A DNA stretch of 64,000 nucleotides from JAGLOK01 sp963677605 (GCA_963677605.2 CAXXDX010000006.1:682001-746000); one strand, 5' to 3'; shown: positions 37,153-47,330, counted from the first letter of the stretch. Made by a program: numbers and translations. Notes: generated by a model from the sequence alone, not told the origin.

Positions 37153-37968
37153 TCAATATATTTTTTCTGTATCTACATTCAAACTAACTCCGACTCCAGT
37201 TTTTTTCGCCATTTCGCCAAAATACTCCGACAGACCGATAACATCTGCTGCTACATTTATAAAGTTGTATCCCATTCCTACAAGCTCTTTGAAATTCTCG
37301 CCGCCGCCCACTGTTCCAGCAAACTTTCCTGTCTTCTTTGCCGCCTGCACAACACGCTTTCTGGCATCATCTATCCTCGGATCATTGAAACACCCCGGAA
37401 CTCCAATACCTTGGCTGTAATCCCCCGGTCCGAAAAAGAGCATATCTACGCCTTCAACCGCAGCTATCTCATCAAGTTCATCCATCGGCTCGGGATCTTC
37501 TATCTGAACAATCACAAACCTTTCGCTGTTTGCCTGCTTTATATAGTCTGTAAAATTGATGTTGCAATACGCCCCATCGGCATTTCCTCCGTCCACCGGT
37601 CTTCTACCAATGGGGTGAAACCTCGTCATCCTCACAATGTCCCTTGCATCCTTGGCACTCATTATATGTGGCACCATTATCCCTGTTGAATCAAGCTCAA
37701 GCGGCTTAATATAGTTGTTATAGCCACCTCTTGAAGTGCGCACCACAATGTCACATCCATAAGCTTTTGATACGAGTATTTGCTTTTCAACAGCCTGCCA
37801 GTCGTTTGCGACATGCTCCATATCCGTCCATAGGCAGTCAAATCCTGCCATCGCCGCGATTTCAAATGCTCTGGAGTCCGCAAAATTAAGTTTTGCGCAC
37901 ACTGCCACACCACCTTCTCGCATTTTCTTCAGCACCCTGCTTGGCTTCATATGTATCCCGTTAATCAT
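37153..37968 (-). CDS. HpcH/HpaI-type aldolase
   Basis: A protein of 271 residues. The ATG at 37968 has AAGGAG 6 bases upstream; the earlier ATG at 38022 has none. GFDCLWTDMEH, VRTSRGGYNNYIKPLELDSTGIMVPH, IVQIEDPE and FFGPGDYSQGIG match the class II pyruvate/2-oxo-acid aldolases with divalent metal. These split 2-keto-3-deoxy sugar acids (for example 2-keto-3-deoxy-L-rhamnonate, RhmA type) into pyruvate and an aldehyde. It lies inside locus 1 next to an esterase, 15 bp from the beta-helix gene, so it probably finishes catabolism of the sugar imported here. Which keto-deoxy acid it uses cannot be read from sequence. Confidence 0.83.
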   Translation of the reverse strand: MINGIHMKPSRVLKKMREGGVAVCAKLNFADSRAFEIAAMAGFDCLWTDMEHVANDWQAVEKQILVSKAYGCDIVVRTSRGGYNNYIKPLELDSTGIMVPHIMSAKDARDIVRMTRFHPIGRRPVDGGNADGAYCNINFTDYIKQANSERFVIVQIEDPEPMDELDEIAAVEGVDMLFFGPGDYSQGIGVPGCFNDPRIDDARKRVVQAAKKTGKFAGTVGGGENFKELVGMGYNFINVAADVIGLSEYFGEMAKKTGVGVSLNVDTEKIY

Positions 37969-38086
37969 AGTTTTCTCCTTATATAGGTAATTTTTACTCA
38001 AGTTTTCTTTCATAATTGGCAAAACAAATCAAAGCCTTATTATATTTAACAGCTCATAATATATATAATTGTAAAATTAGGAATTT

Positions 38087-38821
38087 CTATATACCCTTAT
38101 CGACTAAAAATCTCACAATCTCCTGCGGGTCTTTCAAGCTATGCGGATGATGTCCTGCCCCATTCTTCAGTATCACTTTAATATCTCCGCTGTTTTTTTC
38201 ATAATAGTCCTCAAGGAGAGCTGAATTTTCACTAAAAGGTACTGTTTTATCACTATCTCCAGCAACAATTATTATTGGAATATGATATTTCAGCAACGTT
38301 TCAATCTTATCTAAGCATGAATATTCTTCTGTTTCCTCTATAGATGTATATCCATATGCCTTCATACACTCTTGCCAAAGTTTATGATTTCCTTCGCCTG
38401 AAAATCTTCCTTCCGGCCAGCTGTGAATATCCAAAACAGGTGCATCAAAGTAAATGACTGAAACTCTCTCGGGAAATCGATGAGCAAAGTTCAGCGCATA
38501 AAGACCTCCTCTGCTAAATCCAAATAATATTGCTCTTTTACTCAAATTATACTTAGAAGTTGTATGATTATAGAAATCATCCATTTTTCTTATTGCTTCA
38601 GGAGATCCATACATATTGCTTATGCTGTAGTATGTCAAAACGTACCCTTTGTTCAGCATCTCAATGTCAGCATAAGGAAATGTACCGAAAAATTCAGTTC
38701 TCCACACCCACTTTTTATTAATTTCACGATTAGGAAAAACAATCGTTACTTGATTTTCTTTATAAGAATAATCTATCCGTTTAAAGCCTTCCCAAACGGA
38801 TTCTCGACAATTTAACTCCAA
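38087..38821 (-). CDS. Alpha/beta hydrolase, probable sugar esterase
   Basis: A protein of 244 residues. The start is TTG at 38821, with GCGAGG 8 bases upstream; the frame is closed by a stop just before it, so no ATG is possible. The nucleophile elbow is FGFSRGGLYAL (Ser103), the acid probably in VAGDSDKTVPF, and the base in GAGHHPHSL. There is no signal peptide. The family includes acetyl- and carbohydrate-esterases (compare peptidase S9-like and acetylxylan-esterase folds). In locus 1 it could remove acetyl groups from an imported oligosaccharide. Confidence 0.78.
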   Translation of the reverse strand: MELNCRESVWEGFKRIDYSYKENQVTIVFPNREINKKWVWRTEFFGTFPYADIEMLNKGYVLTYYSISNMYGSPEAIRKMDDFYNHTTSKYNLSKRAILFGFSRGGLYALNFAHRFPERVSVIYFDAPVLDIHSWPEGRFSGEGNHKLWQECMKAYGYTSIEETEEYSCLDKIETLLKYHIPIIIVAGDSDKTVPFSENSALLEDYYEKNSGDIKVILKNGAGHHPHSLKDPQEIVRFLVDKGI

Positions 38822-38865
38822 ATTTTATACCTCGCAATCGAAATTCAGCATAACCTAAATAGAAA

Positions 38866-40701
38866 CTACATGATTTTGAAGTTTTCCATTTTTCTTCTAT
38901 ACTGATTGGGTGTTTGTCCGACAATTTCCTTAAACTTAATAATAAAATATGATAAGCTGCTGTATCCCACGGATTGGCATATTTCCGCAACAGGTATATC
39001 AGTTTCTCTTAATAGCCTTTTTGCTTCCTTTATGCGGAGCCCTATGATATATGCTTTATAATTTACGCCTGTCTCCGATTTAAATGTACTGCTTAGGCAT
39101 GTAGAATTCACAGAAAATAATCCTGCAAGTTTTTCCAAACTTAAGTCCCACTCTAAATAATGCTCGTTTATATATCCTATAATCTGTCGCATTTCTTTGC
39201 TGGCCTTTTCAACATTATTATCAAGCGCCACATTATCCATCTCGTTTTTCGAAAGGTTAAGAGCATTAATAGACTGCTGGCATGAATCATGTATGGATTC
39301 TATTCCTCCTTTTGACGTGCTTTCGCCTATCAAACATGTATATTCTTTAGCTTCACAAATATCCTTTATCAGTTCATTCACGAAATAACCTGAATCATCT
39401 TCTTTCATGCTCAAAATCACATAAATCCGCTCATTTTTTCGCCAAGTGCATGTATATACAGCAGTATCCATATTAGAGCAGCCTTCAATTTCCGCCTGTA
39501 ATTCTTTAAGCTGTTTTTCACTTATATCGTTAATTTCCACACATAGAACTTTGTAAAACGGTCCCTTGAACCCATCTCTTAAGACTTTAAGATTCCTAAC
39601 CACTTCATTTGAAACTATTCCCCCAAGCAATAAAAGCAGAATTTGTGATTTGAGCTGATTCATCTGTGTCACGGATTTTTCGGCAGCAGTTTCAACACTT
39701 GTTTTTGCTTCAGCTAAATAATGTTCAAGATTTTCAAATTCGTTAACGTCGGGGAAAAACTTATCAGATGTTTCTCCATATTTTCTAACAAAGGCACGGA
39801 TTGGCTTATAATTACTATATGCAACATAAATTGCAATCATCAAAAACAACGCTAGCGAAACTACGAAAAATACTAAAGTAATCTTTTGATAACCCTTAAT
39901 AAGCTGAAATAAGGAGTCGGAATTAATGTCTGTTGCAAATTTGAAAAGCTCGTCATCGCTTGCTTTTGTAATTATTTCATCACTTTCAAACGGTTTATTA
40001 GCTTCATCGGTAAGCAGAAATCCCTTATAATATAAAGCAAGCCTGTCGCCGAATCCTCCTGAAACTGTATTTATCCTTTCTTCTATCAACGACCTATCAA
40101 CTATAAAGCACAGTGAAGCTTTGCATGATTCTTCCTTCACAGCAGAAGTATATATAGGGTAACAAATTAAAATCTGTTGATATTTACCGCCGTATTCACT
40201 TAAATTTATAAGCGTTATGCTGTCCATATTTAATATCTTGTTTTTTAGTGCTTCTGTGCCTTCTGCTTTTAGTTTTGATTTTATGTAATGGGAAAACACA
40301 GCACTGTTGCCGACATCATTGCTTTCATCGACCTTATATACTAAATCAGGGTATTGATGATATATCATAAAATAATCATTGGTCATTGGTGAATAATTCT
40401 TATATTTAGCGAAGACTTCAAGCAATTCTATTTCATAAAATTTGTTTATTGAAAAAAACCTGAAATTAAACTCTGATGTTGTGGATATGTCTATTGCTAT
40501 ATCTTCAAGTGACTCAAATTGAACTTCCATATCAGAAAGAACACTGGACATTTTTTCTTCAGCGGTTTTGTTATACGCATCAGTTCTTAAATTCACAAAA
40601 GTATATAAAATAAAAAACCCTATTGCTGCGCAGCATAAAAGCACTATCCCCGAATATGAGATTAAATACTTTGCCAAAACCGAACGGCGAATCTTCGACA
40701 T
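38866..40701 (-). CDS. Membrane-bound AraC-family regulator
   Basis: A protein of 611 residues with two membrane segments (~12-35 and ~280-300) enclosing an extracellular sensor domain, a linker (coiled coil ~325-350) and a C-terminal AraC-type DNA-binding domain (~515-605): LSLEKLAGLFSVNSTCLSSTF, then IPVAEICQSVGYSSLSYFIIKFKEIVGQTPNQYRR. AGGTGATT precedes the ATG. Such regulators sense extracellular or binding-protein-delivered sugar and switch on the adjoining lplABC-type operon. Unlike locus 2, the gene lies inside the operon. Confidence 0.92.
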   Translation of the reverse strand: MSKIRRSVLAKYLISYSGIVLLCCAAIGFFILYTFVNLRTDAYNKTAEEKMSSVLSDMEVQFESLEDIAIDISTTSEFNFRFFSINKFYEIELLEVFAKYKNYSPMTNDYFMIYHQYPDLVYKVDESNDVGNSAVFSHYIKSKLKAEGTEALKNKILNMDSITLINLSEYGGKYQQILICYPIYTSAVKEESCKASLCFIVDRSLIEERINTVSGGFGDRLALYYKGFLLTDEANKPFESDEIITKASDDELFKFATDINSDSLFQLIKGYQKITLVFFVVSLALFLMIAIYVAYSNYKPIRAFVRKYGETSDKFFPDVNEFENLEHYLAEAKTSVETAAEKSVTQMNQLKSQILLLLLGGIVSNEVVRNLKVLRDGFKGPFYKVLCVEINDISEKQLKELQAEIEGCSNMDTAVYTCTWRKNERIYVILSMKEDDSGYFVNELIKDICEAKEYTCLIGESTSKGGIESIHDSCQQSINALNLSKNEMDNVALDNNVEKASKEMRQIIGYINEHYLEWDLSLEKLAGLFSVNSTCLSSTFKSETGVNYKAYIIGLRIKEAKRLLRETDIPVAEICQSVGYSSLSYFIIKFKEIVGQTPNQYRRKMENFKIM

Positions 40702-40721
40702 ATAATCACCTCATGAAATGT

Positions 40722-42302
40722 CTAATTCTTTATATCACTGTAAGTTATACTTATTTCTACTTTTTCCAAAATTACTTTGCTGCAGTTTTCATATTTACCG
40801 TTTCTTATTAGAGAAATCTCAATATTGTTTAATCCCTTAAACAGAATTCCTGCATCCATAATGCTTTCGAAACATGTGAGTCTCTGATCTTTTCTTTTTG
40901 GCAGATTATGACTGCCATATCCCGATGTAGGAGTTTCTCCCGGAGCACTGATAAATTTGTCTTTGAACTGCCTATTATATTTACCGGGTACTTCAAAGCC
41001 GTTAATGAAAACAATAAGACTGTCCTGTGCCTCCATATTAAATATTACAAGCCTAAGTTTAACACATAACTCACCTACCGGAAAACATGAAACACTATCA
41101 GAAATAAAAATATTGAGATTTGTTTCTCTTCCATTGTTTGGCAAAATTTTAGGAAGCGGTTTTTCTAGATTATGATTTGCATAGCCTTCACCCCAAGGAT
41201 ATCCACCTTTTCTTTCTAACACGAAAGCTTTATCCTGAAAGCGCATAGCTTCATAATCACCTGCCTCTATCAAAGCTTTATCCTGACAATGCTGAGGTAA
41301 ATCAATCCGTTTCCCAAAAGTTCTCTCATAAGTATCTCTGCTTGCAGTGTGCCAGTTGAAAAGCTTGATTCCGTCCGCACCTCTGTCCCACCAGTTACAA
41401 AAAACGCCTCTGTAAACTTCAATCGGCGGCTCGGCATATCCATCTACAGTGTGGTGTGCATCAAAGCAGGGAAAAAGCTTTATACCACTTTTAGCTGTAG
41501 CTTTCCTGAAATCTTCAATATCGACATCAAAATTTCTTGCACCAAGAGTCAGGCAGTCAACCAATCTTTCTTCCGACCATTGCTTAATGTCTATCCCATC
41601 AATTCTGCAGCCTTCTAATGTCTCCGGAACTCTTGCACTTAGGAGCAGAGGTCTTTTAAGCTCCCCTTCAGCTTCCAATAGCATATTCCTCAACATTCTC
41701 ATAAACTCCGTAACATTCTCTCTAAGCTCCCATTGTTTGCCTGGAGGCAAAAACGGTGTATGCCTTAAAAAATCTATCTCAAGCCCGTCAAACGGATATT
41801 TATATATGCATTCCTTAAGAATATCCAGTTTCTTTATACGGATTTCCTCTTTTTCAAGATTATGAAGACCATTCCAAAGCCAGCTTTTGATATACATTTC
41901 TGGGTGTTCTTGCTTGTGTGCGTTTTCCTCCAAGATATCAATTTCAGATATCCTATGGACAAGTATGTTTTCTACACCTAATTCAATTCCCTTTGTAGTA
42001 AACTTTTCAAAAAAATCCACACCTTCTTTGATTAAGTTCACCATAGGACCTTTTGTTCTCTGTGGCAATATATCACTAGGGTAAATCGAATGCTCATCAC
42101 CGCTGTACATTATATCCCAAAAAATTGAATCTATTTGGTGCGGAAGGTTATCTATATACTCAAATTGCTGCTTCATAAAATCTTCAATGCTTTTAACTTC
42201 ACCTAATGAACATCTACCAAAGGCATCAAAATGTAATATTTCTCGCCTTCCCTTAGCAACAGCCTTTTTATGTTCTTCAGAAAAACTTATAAAATCTTTC
42301 AT
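40722..42302 (-). CDS. TIM-barrel glycoside-hydrolase-like protein
   Basis: A protein of 526 residues without signal peptide. The first ~390 residues look like a (beta/alpha)8 barrel: REILHFDAFGR, DSIFWDIMYSGDEH, DGLEIDFLRHTPFL, LLLSARVPETLEGC, GIKLFPCFDA, DGIKLFNWHTA. Acidic residues at DGLEIDF and DAHH are candidate catalytic positions. The C-terminal ~130 residues form a beta-rich domain (VKLRLVIFNMEAQDSLIVFINGFEVPG). I recall uncharacterised clostridial and bacteroidal 'glycosyl hydrolase-like 10' proteins with this plan but cannot name a GH family. It follows the sugar-binding lipoprotein after a hairpin, where locus 2 has its GH32-like gene, so it probably processes the imported oligosaccharide inside the cell. 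Confidence 0.65.
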   Translation of the reverse strand: MKDFISFSEEHKKAVAKGRREILHFDAFGRCSLGEVKSIEDFMKQQFEYIDNLPHQIDSIFWDIMYSGDEHSIYPSDILPQRTKGPMVNLIKEGVDFFEKFTTKGIELGVENILVHRISEIDILEENAHKQEHPEMYIKSWLWNGLHNLEKEEIRIKKLDILKECIYKYPFDGLEIDFLRHTPFLPPGKQWELRENVTEFMRMLRNMLLEAEGELKRPLLLSARVPETLEGCRIDGIDIKQWSEERLVDCLTLGARNFDVDIEDFRKATAKSGIKLFPCFDAHHTVDGYAEPPIEVYRGVFCNWWDRGADGIKLFNWHTASRDTYERTFGKRIDLPQHCQDKALIEAGDYEAMRFQDKAFVLERKGGYPWGEGYANHNLEKPLPKILPNNGRETNLNIFISDSVSCFPVGELCVKLRLVIFNMEAQDSLIVFINGFEVPGKYNRQFKDKFISAPGETPTSGYGSHNLPKRKDQRLTCFESIMDAGILFKGLNNIEISLIRNGKYENCSKVILEKVEISITYSDIKN

Positions 42303-42322
42303 ACATTTATCCTAAATTTATT

Positions 42323-42353
42323 AAGCTTCGGAAAGAAAGTCTCCCCGAAGCTT
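42323..42353 (-). terminator. Post-binding-protein hairpin, locus 1
   Basis: AAGCTTCGG (42323-42331) and CCGAAGCTT (42345-42353) form a perfect 9-bp stem just after the solute-binding lipoprotein stop. With no strong T-run it is more likely an mRNA-stabilising or attenuating hairpin that raises binding-protein expression. Confidence 0.55.
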
Positions 42354-42362
42354 TAAATCGTT

Positions 42363-44159
42363 TTAATTACCTAAGTAATTATTATAATAATCAGTGTAAT
42401 ATTTTTGCCATTCCTGGAATCCCATTGTATCAAGCTCTGCAAAGTAATCATTGAGTTCACTAAGCGGACGAAGACCTGTTATAAACTTAGCTGTTTCCTG
42501 TTTCACATAATCAGAAATAAGAGTTTGATAATCACTTATTGACTGTGTATCTTCAGCACTAAAGAAAGTTATAAGAGGATACATGCTTTGAATATATGGA
42601 AGGCATGAGTCCATTACAGCTAGTCTTGAATGATCATTTGCTACATTAATGTCTAAAGGAACGTCGAGAGTCGTTACATCACTTTCAATGCCAGCTAATA
42701 CTTGATTCGCAACTGCATAATATGTTCCATTACCAATTCCTTGACCACCATGTATTCCAAATACATGGGCTTTCATGTAAGGATAGTTTTGTGAACTGTC
42801 GCCCGTTTCAACATAAACATATGATTTAGTTTCAGGATCCATCTCCCATCCACTAGTTTTTCCATAACCGATTTCATCTACCATATCTACTGTAGGACCA
42901 AAGATTGAAAGATTGTAATTGAATGATGTTGGTTCATAGAACCAATCTGCAAATCGTACCATTACATCAACATATTCACATGCTGAAGTTATAACAAATC
43001 CACCGGTAGAAACAGTTACTAGGTTTTTCGCATTAACATCAGGACATTTCGAAGGATAAAGTTTAGTATCATTTAAATCACTTGTTAACGGCTCAACTGC
43101 CCACCATTCAGAGAACGTATCCGGAAGTTGAAGGAAAGGAACAAATCCATATGCCCCGTATTTATTTTCAGCCATCTTTCCCTCTACTGTAGTACTATCT
43201 AACGTAAAGAAATCTTGATCAATTAATCCTTCTGTATAAAGCTGGTTCATAATCGTTAGATATTCACCAAATGCTTCTTTATCACCTGCTGGAATCACTG
43301 CTTCACCATTTCTTAATGAAGGTGTAAGTCCCCAAGAATCAGTTGTGTTATATCCTAAGGCAATCATAATAAATTTACCTGGATTCCAAACTTCTGCAGA
43401 ACCACCAAGCGGAACTATGTCTTCACCGCGTTTTTTGAATACTTTTAGCATTTCAATAAACTCATCTAACGTTACTGGAGACTCAAGCCCTTCTTCTTGA
43501 AGCCATGTTGTATTTACGAACATCGGCCACATTGCTCCAGCCAAATTCATGTAATTAGCTCCCTGAGTGAATCCAAAAGAATACATTCCTCCATCCGATG
43601 CTGTTAGTAATGATTTTACAGCTGGTTGTTCAGCAAACAATGAGTTTAAATAAGGCATATATGTTTCATTAACCCAAGGAAGCAAATCAATAAGCTGTCC
43701 TTCCTGTTGTCCATATGTAACAAGTTCTGATGTTGAAAAACCAAAACCTACATATGCATCAGGTAAATCGTTACCTGCAAAAGAAGTAGCTTTATAAGTA
43801 TCCAGTTCCTGTACTTGAATAAGCTCTAAATCAATGTTCATTGCATTACGTACGTACTCCCAAAACCACACATCTCCATCGTTACCCCAATCAGCATCTT
43901 GCTTTGCTGCTATTGTAATAGATGTATCAAATCCATCTTTTACAATAGGAAGCTCACTGTCAAAATTCAGATATTCCGGCAAAGGATTTGCTGTCTCTTC
44001 TGCCTGAGTCTCTTCAACTTTCGTTTCTTCAGTTACCTCTGCAGTTGCTTTTTCTGTTTCTGTAGCTTTTTCAGCTTCAGTTGGTGTACAGCTTATAAGC
44101 GAAATAAGCAAAGCAACTACTGCTAAAATACATAAAATTCTTCTCGTCTTCTTATTCAT
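42363..44159 (-). CDS. Sugar ABC importer binding lipoprotein, locus 1
   Basis: A protein of 598 residues with a lipoprotein signal peptide (lipobox SLISC, Cys24) and an acidic linker rich in Glu/Thr (~25-60). The rest is an extracellular solute-binding protein, family 1 (LplA-like): DLPDAYVGFGFSTSELV, SFGFTQGANYMN and SLRNGEAV. It captures an oligosaccharide or its fragments outside the membrane and passes them to the two permeases encoded just upstream. GGAGG lies before the ATG. No ATPase gene is nearby; these importers often share one general MsmK-like ATPase encoded elsewhere. Confidence 0.93.
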   Translation of the reverse strand: MNKKTRRILCILAVVALLISLISCTPTEAEKATETEKATAEVTEETKVEETQAEETANPLPEYLNFDSELPIVKDGFDTSITIAAKQDADWGNDGDVWFWEYVRNAMNIDLELIQVQELDTYKATSFAGNDLPDAYVGFGFSTSELVTYGQQEGQLIDLLPWVNETYMPYLNSLFAEQPAVKSLLTASDGGMYSFGFTQGANYMNLAGAMWPMFVNTTWLQEEGLESPVTLDEFIEMLKVFKKRGEDIVPLGGSAEVWNPGKFIMIALGYNTTDSWGLTPSLRNGEAVIPAGDKEAFGEYLTIMNQLYTEGLIDQDFFTLDSTTVEGKMAENKYGAYGFVPFLQLPDTFSEWWAVEPLTSDLNDTKLYPSKCPDVNAKNLVTVSTGGFVITSACEYVDVMVRFADWFYEPTSFNYNLSIFGPTVDMVDEIGYGKTSGWEMDPETKSYVYVETGDSSQNYPYMKAHVFGIHGGQGIGNGTYYAVANQVLAGIESDVTTLDVPLDINVANDHSRLAVMDSCLPYIQSMYPLITFFSAEDTQSISDYQTLISDYVKQETAKFITGLRPLSELNDYFAELDTMGFQEWQKYYTDYYNNYLGN

Positions 44160-44233
44160 TATTCATTCCTCCATTTTATTATAAACAGAATTGTGAAAAT
44201 TTTCATGTGAAAATCTCAAATCTGTTTTATCCC

Positions 44234-45139
44234 TTATCCCTTTACTGATCCGATCATCATTCCCTTAACAAAATGCTTTTGTACAAATGGATATGCCACC
44301 AAAAGCGGAGCACTAGCAATAAATATTAATGCGTATTTCATAGAATTTATCATATACGCTATTCTCGCAGCATCTTGCAAGGCTTCCGTAGAACTTTCGT
44401 TAGATTCCATAAGATTTGTTATATTCGTTTGATTTAAAACTAGAATGTTTCGTAAGACTAGCTGAAGTGGAAAATATTTTTTCTTTGTTAAATAAATCAA
44501 AGCATTATAGTAACTATTCCAGTGTCCGACTCCGTAAAATAGCGCCATAACAGCGATTATAGGTATAGAAAGCGGTAAGGCAATATTGAAAAATATTTTT
44601 ATTTCTGAAGCTCCATCAATCCTCGCAGACTGATACACTTCGTCTGGAATTGACATCGTAAAAAATTGTCTTGTAACAATAAGATTCCAACAGCTAACAC
44701 CAACACCCAAAATTAATGCATACGGAGTATCCGTTAATCCAAGTTTATTGACGAGCATGTAAGTTGGGATAAGTCCGCCGCTGAAATACATTGTTATAAA
44801 GAAATACCAGGATATCAATCCTCGCATCGGAAGATATTTCTTCGACAAAACATATGCAGCAGGAATTGTTAGCATAAGATTGTATATAGTTCCTGCAACT
44901 GTGTAGATAACAGTGTTTCTATAACCAATCCAAATGTCACCATTTGAGAATACATTTCTATATGCATCAAGCGTAAATCCTTTCGGAAAAAGGGTTACAC
45001 CACCTTTAGCTACTGTATATGGATCCGAAAAAGATGCTATAATAACAAAATACAGGGGATATACAACTATTATCGTTATGGCTAATGTAACAACTATATT
45101 TGTTATATTGAACGCTTTATCTGATAAACTTTTTCTCAT
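44234..45139 (-). CDS. Sugar ABC importer permease LplC-like, locus 1
   Basis: A membrane protein of 301 residues with six predicted segments. The EAA loop reads QSARIDGASEIKIFFNIALPLSIPII and the C-terminus ends VKHFVKGMMIGSVKG-like, a signature of LplC/YtcP carbohydrate permeases. AGGAG is rather far (about 15 bases) from the ATG, so translation may depend on coupling to the upstream permease gene. Confidence 0.93.
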   Translation of the reverse strand: MRKSLSDKAFNITNIVVTLAITIIVVYPLYFVIIASFSDPYTVAKGGVTLFPKGFTLDAYRNVFSNGDIWIGYRNTVIYTVAGTIYNLMLTIPAAYVLSKKYLPMRGLISWYFFITMYFSGGLIPTYMLVNKLGLTDTPYALILGVGVSCWNLIVTRQFFTMSIPDEVYQSARIDGASEIKIFFNIALPLSIPIIAVMALFYGVGHWNSYYNALIYLTKKKYFPLQLVLRNILVLNQTNITNLMESNESSTEALQDAARIAYMINSMKYALIFIASAPLLVAYPFVQKHFVKGMMIGSVKG

Positions 45140-45165
45140 TTTATATCTTTAATTTCTCCTTTTAT

Positions 45166-46113
45166 TCACCATAATCCAACTTTAGTGATTCTTTTAGAAA
45201 GTGTGTTTATTATAAGAATAAACATAATATTTACAGCATTATTAAAAAGTCCTATTGCAGATGAATAGCTAAACTGTCTTGACAATAGTCCCATTTCATA
45301 GACATATGTTGAGATAACTCTTGAATGTGATAGATTCAATGGATTCTGTAAAAGATATATCTTCTCAAACCCTACCGAAAGAACTTTTCCTGTGCTAAGT
45401 ATCAAGATAGTCATTATTGTCGGCAATATACTTGGAACTTTAATCCTTAGAATTATTTGAAGCTGTGATGCTCCATCGATTTTTGCTGCTTCTATCATTT
45501 CAGGCGAAACTGTTGATAGTGCAGCTAAATAAATAATCGTACTCCAACCCAAACCTTGCCAAACACCGCTCCACACATATATTGTCGAAAAAAGCTTTGG
45601 ATTTCCAATAAAAGCTTGTCTTTCCCCACCCATAACATCGATTATATTATTTATTAATCCATTGCTTCTATCTAAAAATAGTATTATTATTGATGCAACA
45701 ACCACAGTTGAAACAAAATGAGGTGCATACGTAAGCATTTGAATAGATTTTTTTAGCGGCTTATTTTCTATTTCATTCAACATTAGTGCAAACACTACAG
45801 CACATGGTGTTGTTGCAATTGTATATAATCCAATAGCCGCAGTATTTCTTAGAATCTCCCAAAAATCAGGATATGTAACAAATTTAATAAAATACTTTAA
45901 TCCAACCCATTCACTTCCCCAGATACCCAAGCTTGTCCTGAATTCCTTAAATGCGATTTGCACACCATATATGGGTATGTAGTGAAAAATAAATACTGAA
46001 ATTATCCCAGGCAGAATAAGATAATAAAGATGCCTACACGAATACACCTTCTTAAGCCACCTTTTAATCTTGCTTTTTTTTCTGTTAGCAATGTACATTT
46101 GATTGTTTGTCAT
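45166..46113 (-). CDS. Sugar ABC importer permease LplB-like, locus 1
   Basis: A membrane protein of 315 residues with six segments. YLILPGIISVFIFHYIPIYGVQIAFKEF and the EAA loop EAAKIDGASQLQIILRIKVPSILPTI are typical of LplB/YteP permeases, as is the end RITKVGLW. AAGGA precedes the ATG. Together with the next gene it forms the heterodimeric membrane channel. Confidence 0.93.
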   Translation of the reverse strand: MTNNQMYIANRKKSKIKRWLKKVYSCRHLYYLILPGIISVFIFHYIPIYGVQIAFKEFRTSLGIWGSEWVGLKYFIKFVTYPDFWEILRNTAAIGLYTIATTPCAVVFALMLNEIENKPLKKSIQMLTYAPHFVSTVVVASIIILFLDRSNGLINNIIDVMGGERQAFIGNPKLFSTIYVWSGVWQGLGWSTIIYLAALSTVSPEMIEAAKIDGASQLQIILRIKVPSILPTIMTILILSTGKVLSVGFEKIYLLQNPLNLSHSRVISTYVYEMGLLSRQFSYSSAIGLFNNAVNIMFILIINTLSKRITKVGLW

Positions 46114-46158
46114 TTTTTGTCCTTATCTCTTTCTTAACGTGTTCCATTATAGAAATGG

Positions 46159-47280
46159 TTACAGCACACCTTCAATACTGTTTTCTTTGCCAGTTATTTC
46201 GTTTTCTTTGAAATTCTCTGAAAGTTTTAATTTAAGCCAATTTAGTCCATTGTCAGTTGAATCAAAAGCGTGCCCTTCCTCTGTCAGCTGATATTTAAAG
46301 CTGTCTGGCACATTAAGTTTTGAATAAACTTCCCTAATATACTCAACTTTGTCTGTTGCTTTATATGGAGGAAACCTCTCATCATATTTGCCGTTTTCCA
46401 TATAAAGCTCTCTAGGGCAAATCATTGCCGCTATCTGCTCATCTCGGAATGTGTTTGCTGCATTAATGTGCACCCAGTCAGCGTGTCCCTTTTCATAAGG
46501 ATGCTCATTCAGCCAGCACGAAGACAAAACTGCATCAAACCTTGTATCTGTGGCGGCAGTATAAAGCGCATACATTCCTCCATAGGATAAGCCCATTATT
46601 CCCTTGGGGGCTGATTCACTTGTATACTTTTTTCTTATTAAAGCAGTAAGCGCATTCTTCAATTTAAAAATTTCAAAAGAAGTAATCGACTCTCCAAGCA
46701 GTTTAAGCTTTTGGTCCAGCTCTTCTCTTTGGTTAATCGGTCCAAAGTCTTCAGACCAAAGATGCAACTGAGGCACAAAGACAGCAAAACCTTTGCTCAC
46801 AGCTCTCATTGCCATGTCATTATAGTTAGCTGTGCTGCCATAAAAACCACATACGAGTTCCGGACATCCTTTCGCTCCATGAAGAGCAAATATTAAAGGA
46901 GTATTTTTATCCGCACTAGCTGGGACAATAAAAACACCGCACATAGATATGTTTTTAACAATTTCTATACTTAACCTTTTTATTGTTTTATCAGAGTCTT
47001 CATAAACAATTTCCTCTGTTATATCATTTTTTATATCTCTTTCAGAAAATTTACCTTCCGATAAAGGCCAACCCAGCATCTCACAAAACAATTTTCTGTA
47101 TGTTTCCATTTGAGCATCATATTCTTTTACACTTGAATAATTTGGAACAAAAAACTTATCTGCTTTGTTTAAGCTTATTCTTTCCAAGTCAAGAATAAGC
47201 TCATTGGTTTCATTTATCTGCTCGATACGATATTTTTTTGAACACTCGATATTTTCTTTATAATTGCAAGTTGAAATCAT
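46159..47280 (-). CDS. Alpha/beta hydrolase, acetylxylan-esterase-like
   Basis: A protein of 373 residues without signal peptide. The core has FALHGAKGCPE, GIMGLSYGGMYALYTAATDTRFDAVLSSCW (nucleophile Ser in GLSYGG) and a C-terminal His in EEGHAFD. The plan is like cephalosporin-C deacetylase/acetylxylan esterases and dienelactone-hydrolase-like proteins. It is the first gene of locus 1 and would deacylate an imported oligosaccharide. A second copy of its last ~13 codons lies upstream of its own start (47331-47369). Confidence 0.75.
   Translation of the reverse strand: MISTCNYKENIECSKKYRIEQINETNELILDLERISLNKADKFFVPNYSSVKEYDAQMETYRKLFCEMLGWPLSEGKFSERDIKNDITEEIVYEDSDKTIKRLSIEIVKNISMCGVFIVPASADKNTPLIFALHGAKGCPELVCGFYGSTANYNDMAMRAVSKGFAVFVPQLHLWSEDFGPINQREELDQKLKLLGESITSFEIFKLKNALTALIRKKYTSESAPKGIMGLSYGGMYALYTAATDTRFDAVLSSCWLNEHPYEKGHADWVHINAANTFRDEQIAAMICPRELYMENGKYDERFPPYKATDKVEYIREVYSKLNVPDSFKYQLTEEGHAFDSTDNGLNWLKLKLSENFKENEITGKENSIEGVL
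46171..46209. repeat. Direct repeat, copy in the hydrolase C-terminus
   Basis: 33 of 39 bases match 47331-47369, including the first 21 with one mismatch (TTCAAT-A/G-CTGTTTTCTTTGCC). This copy codes for KENEITGKENSIE on the minus strand. Confidence 0.7.
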
Positions 47281-47330
47281 GTATTCTATTCCCTTTCTCC
47301 GTTTTTATGCTATTATCCCGCACACTTATA

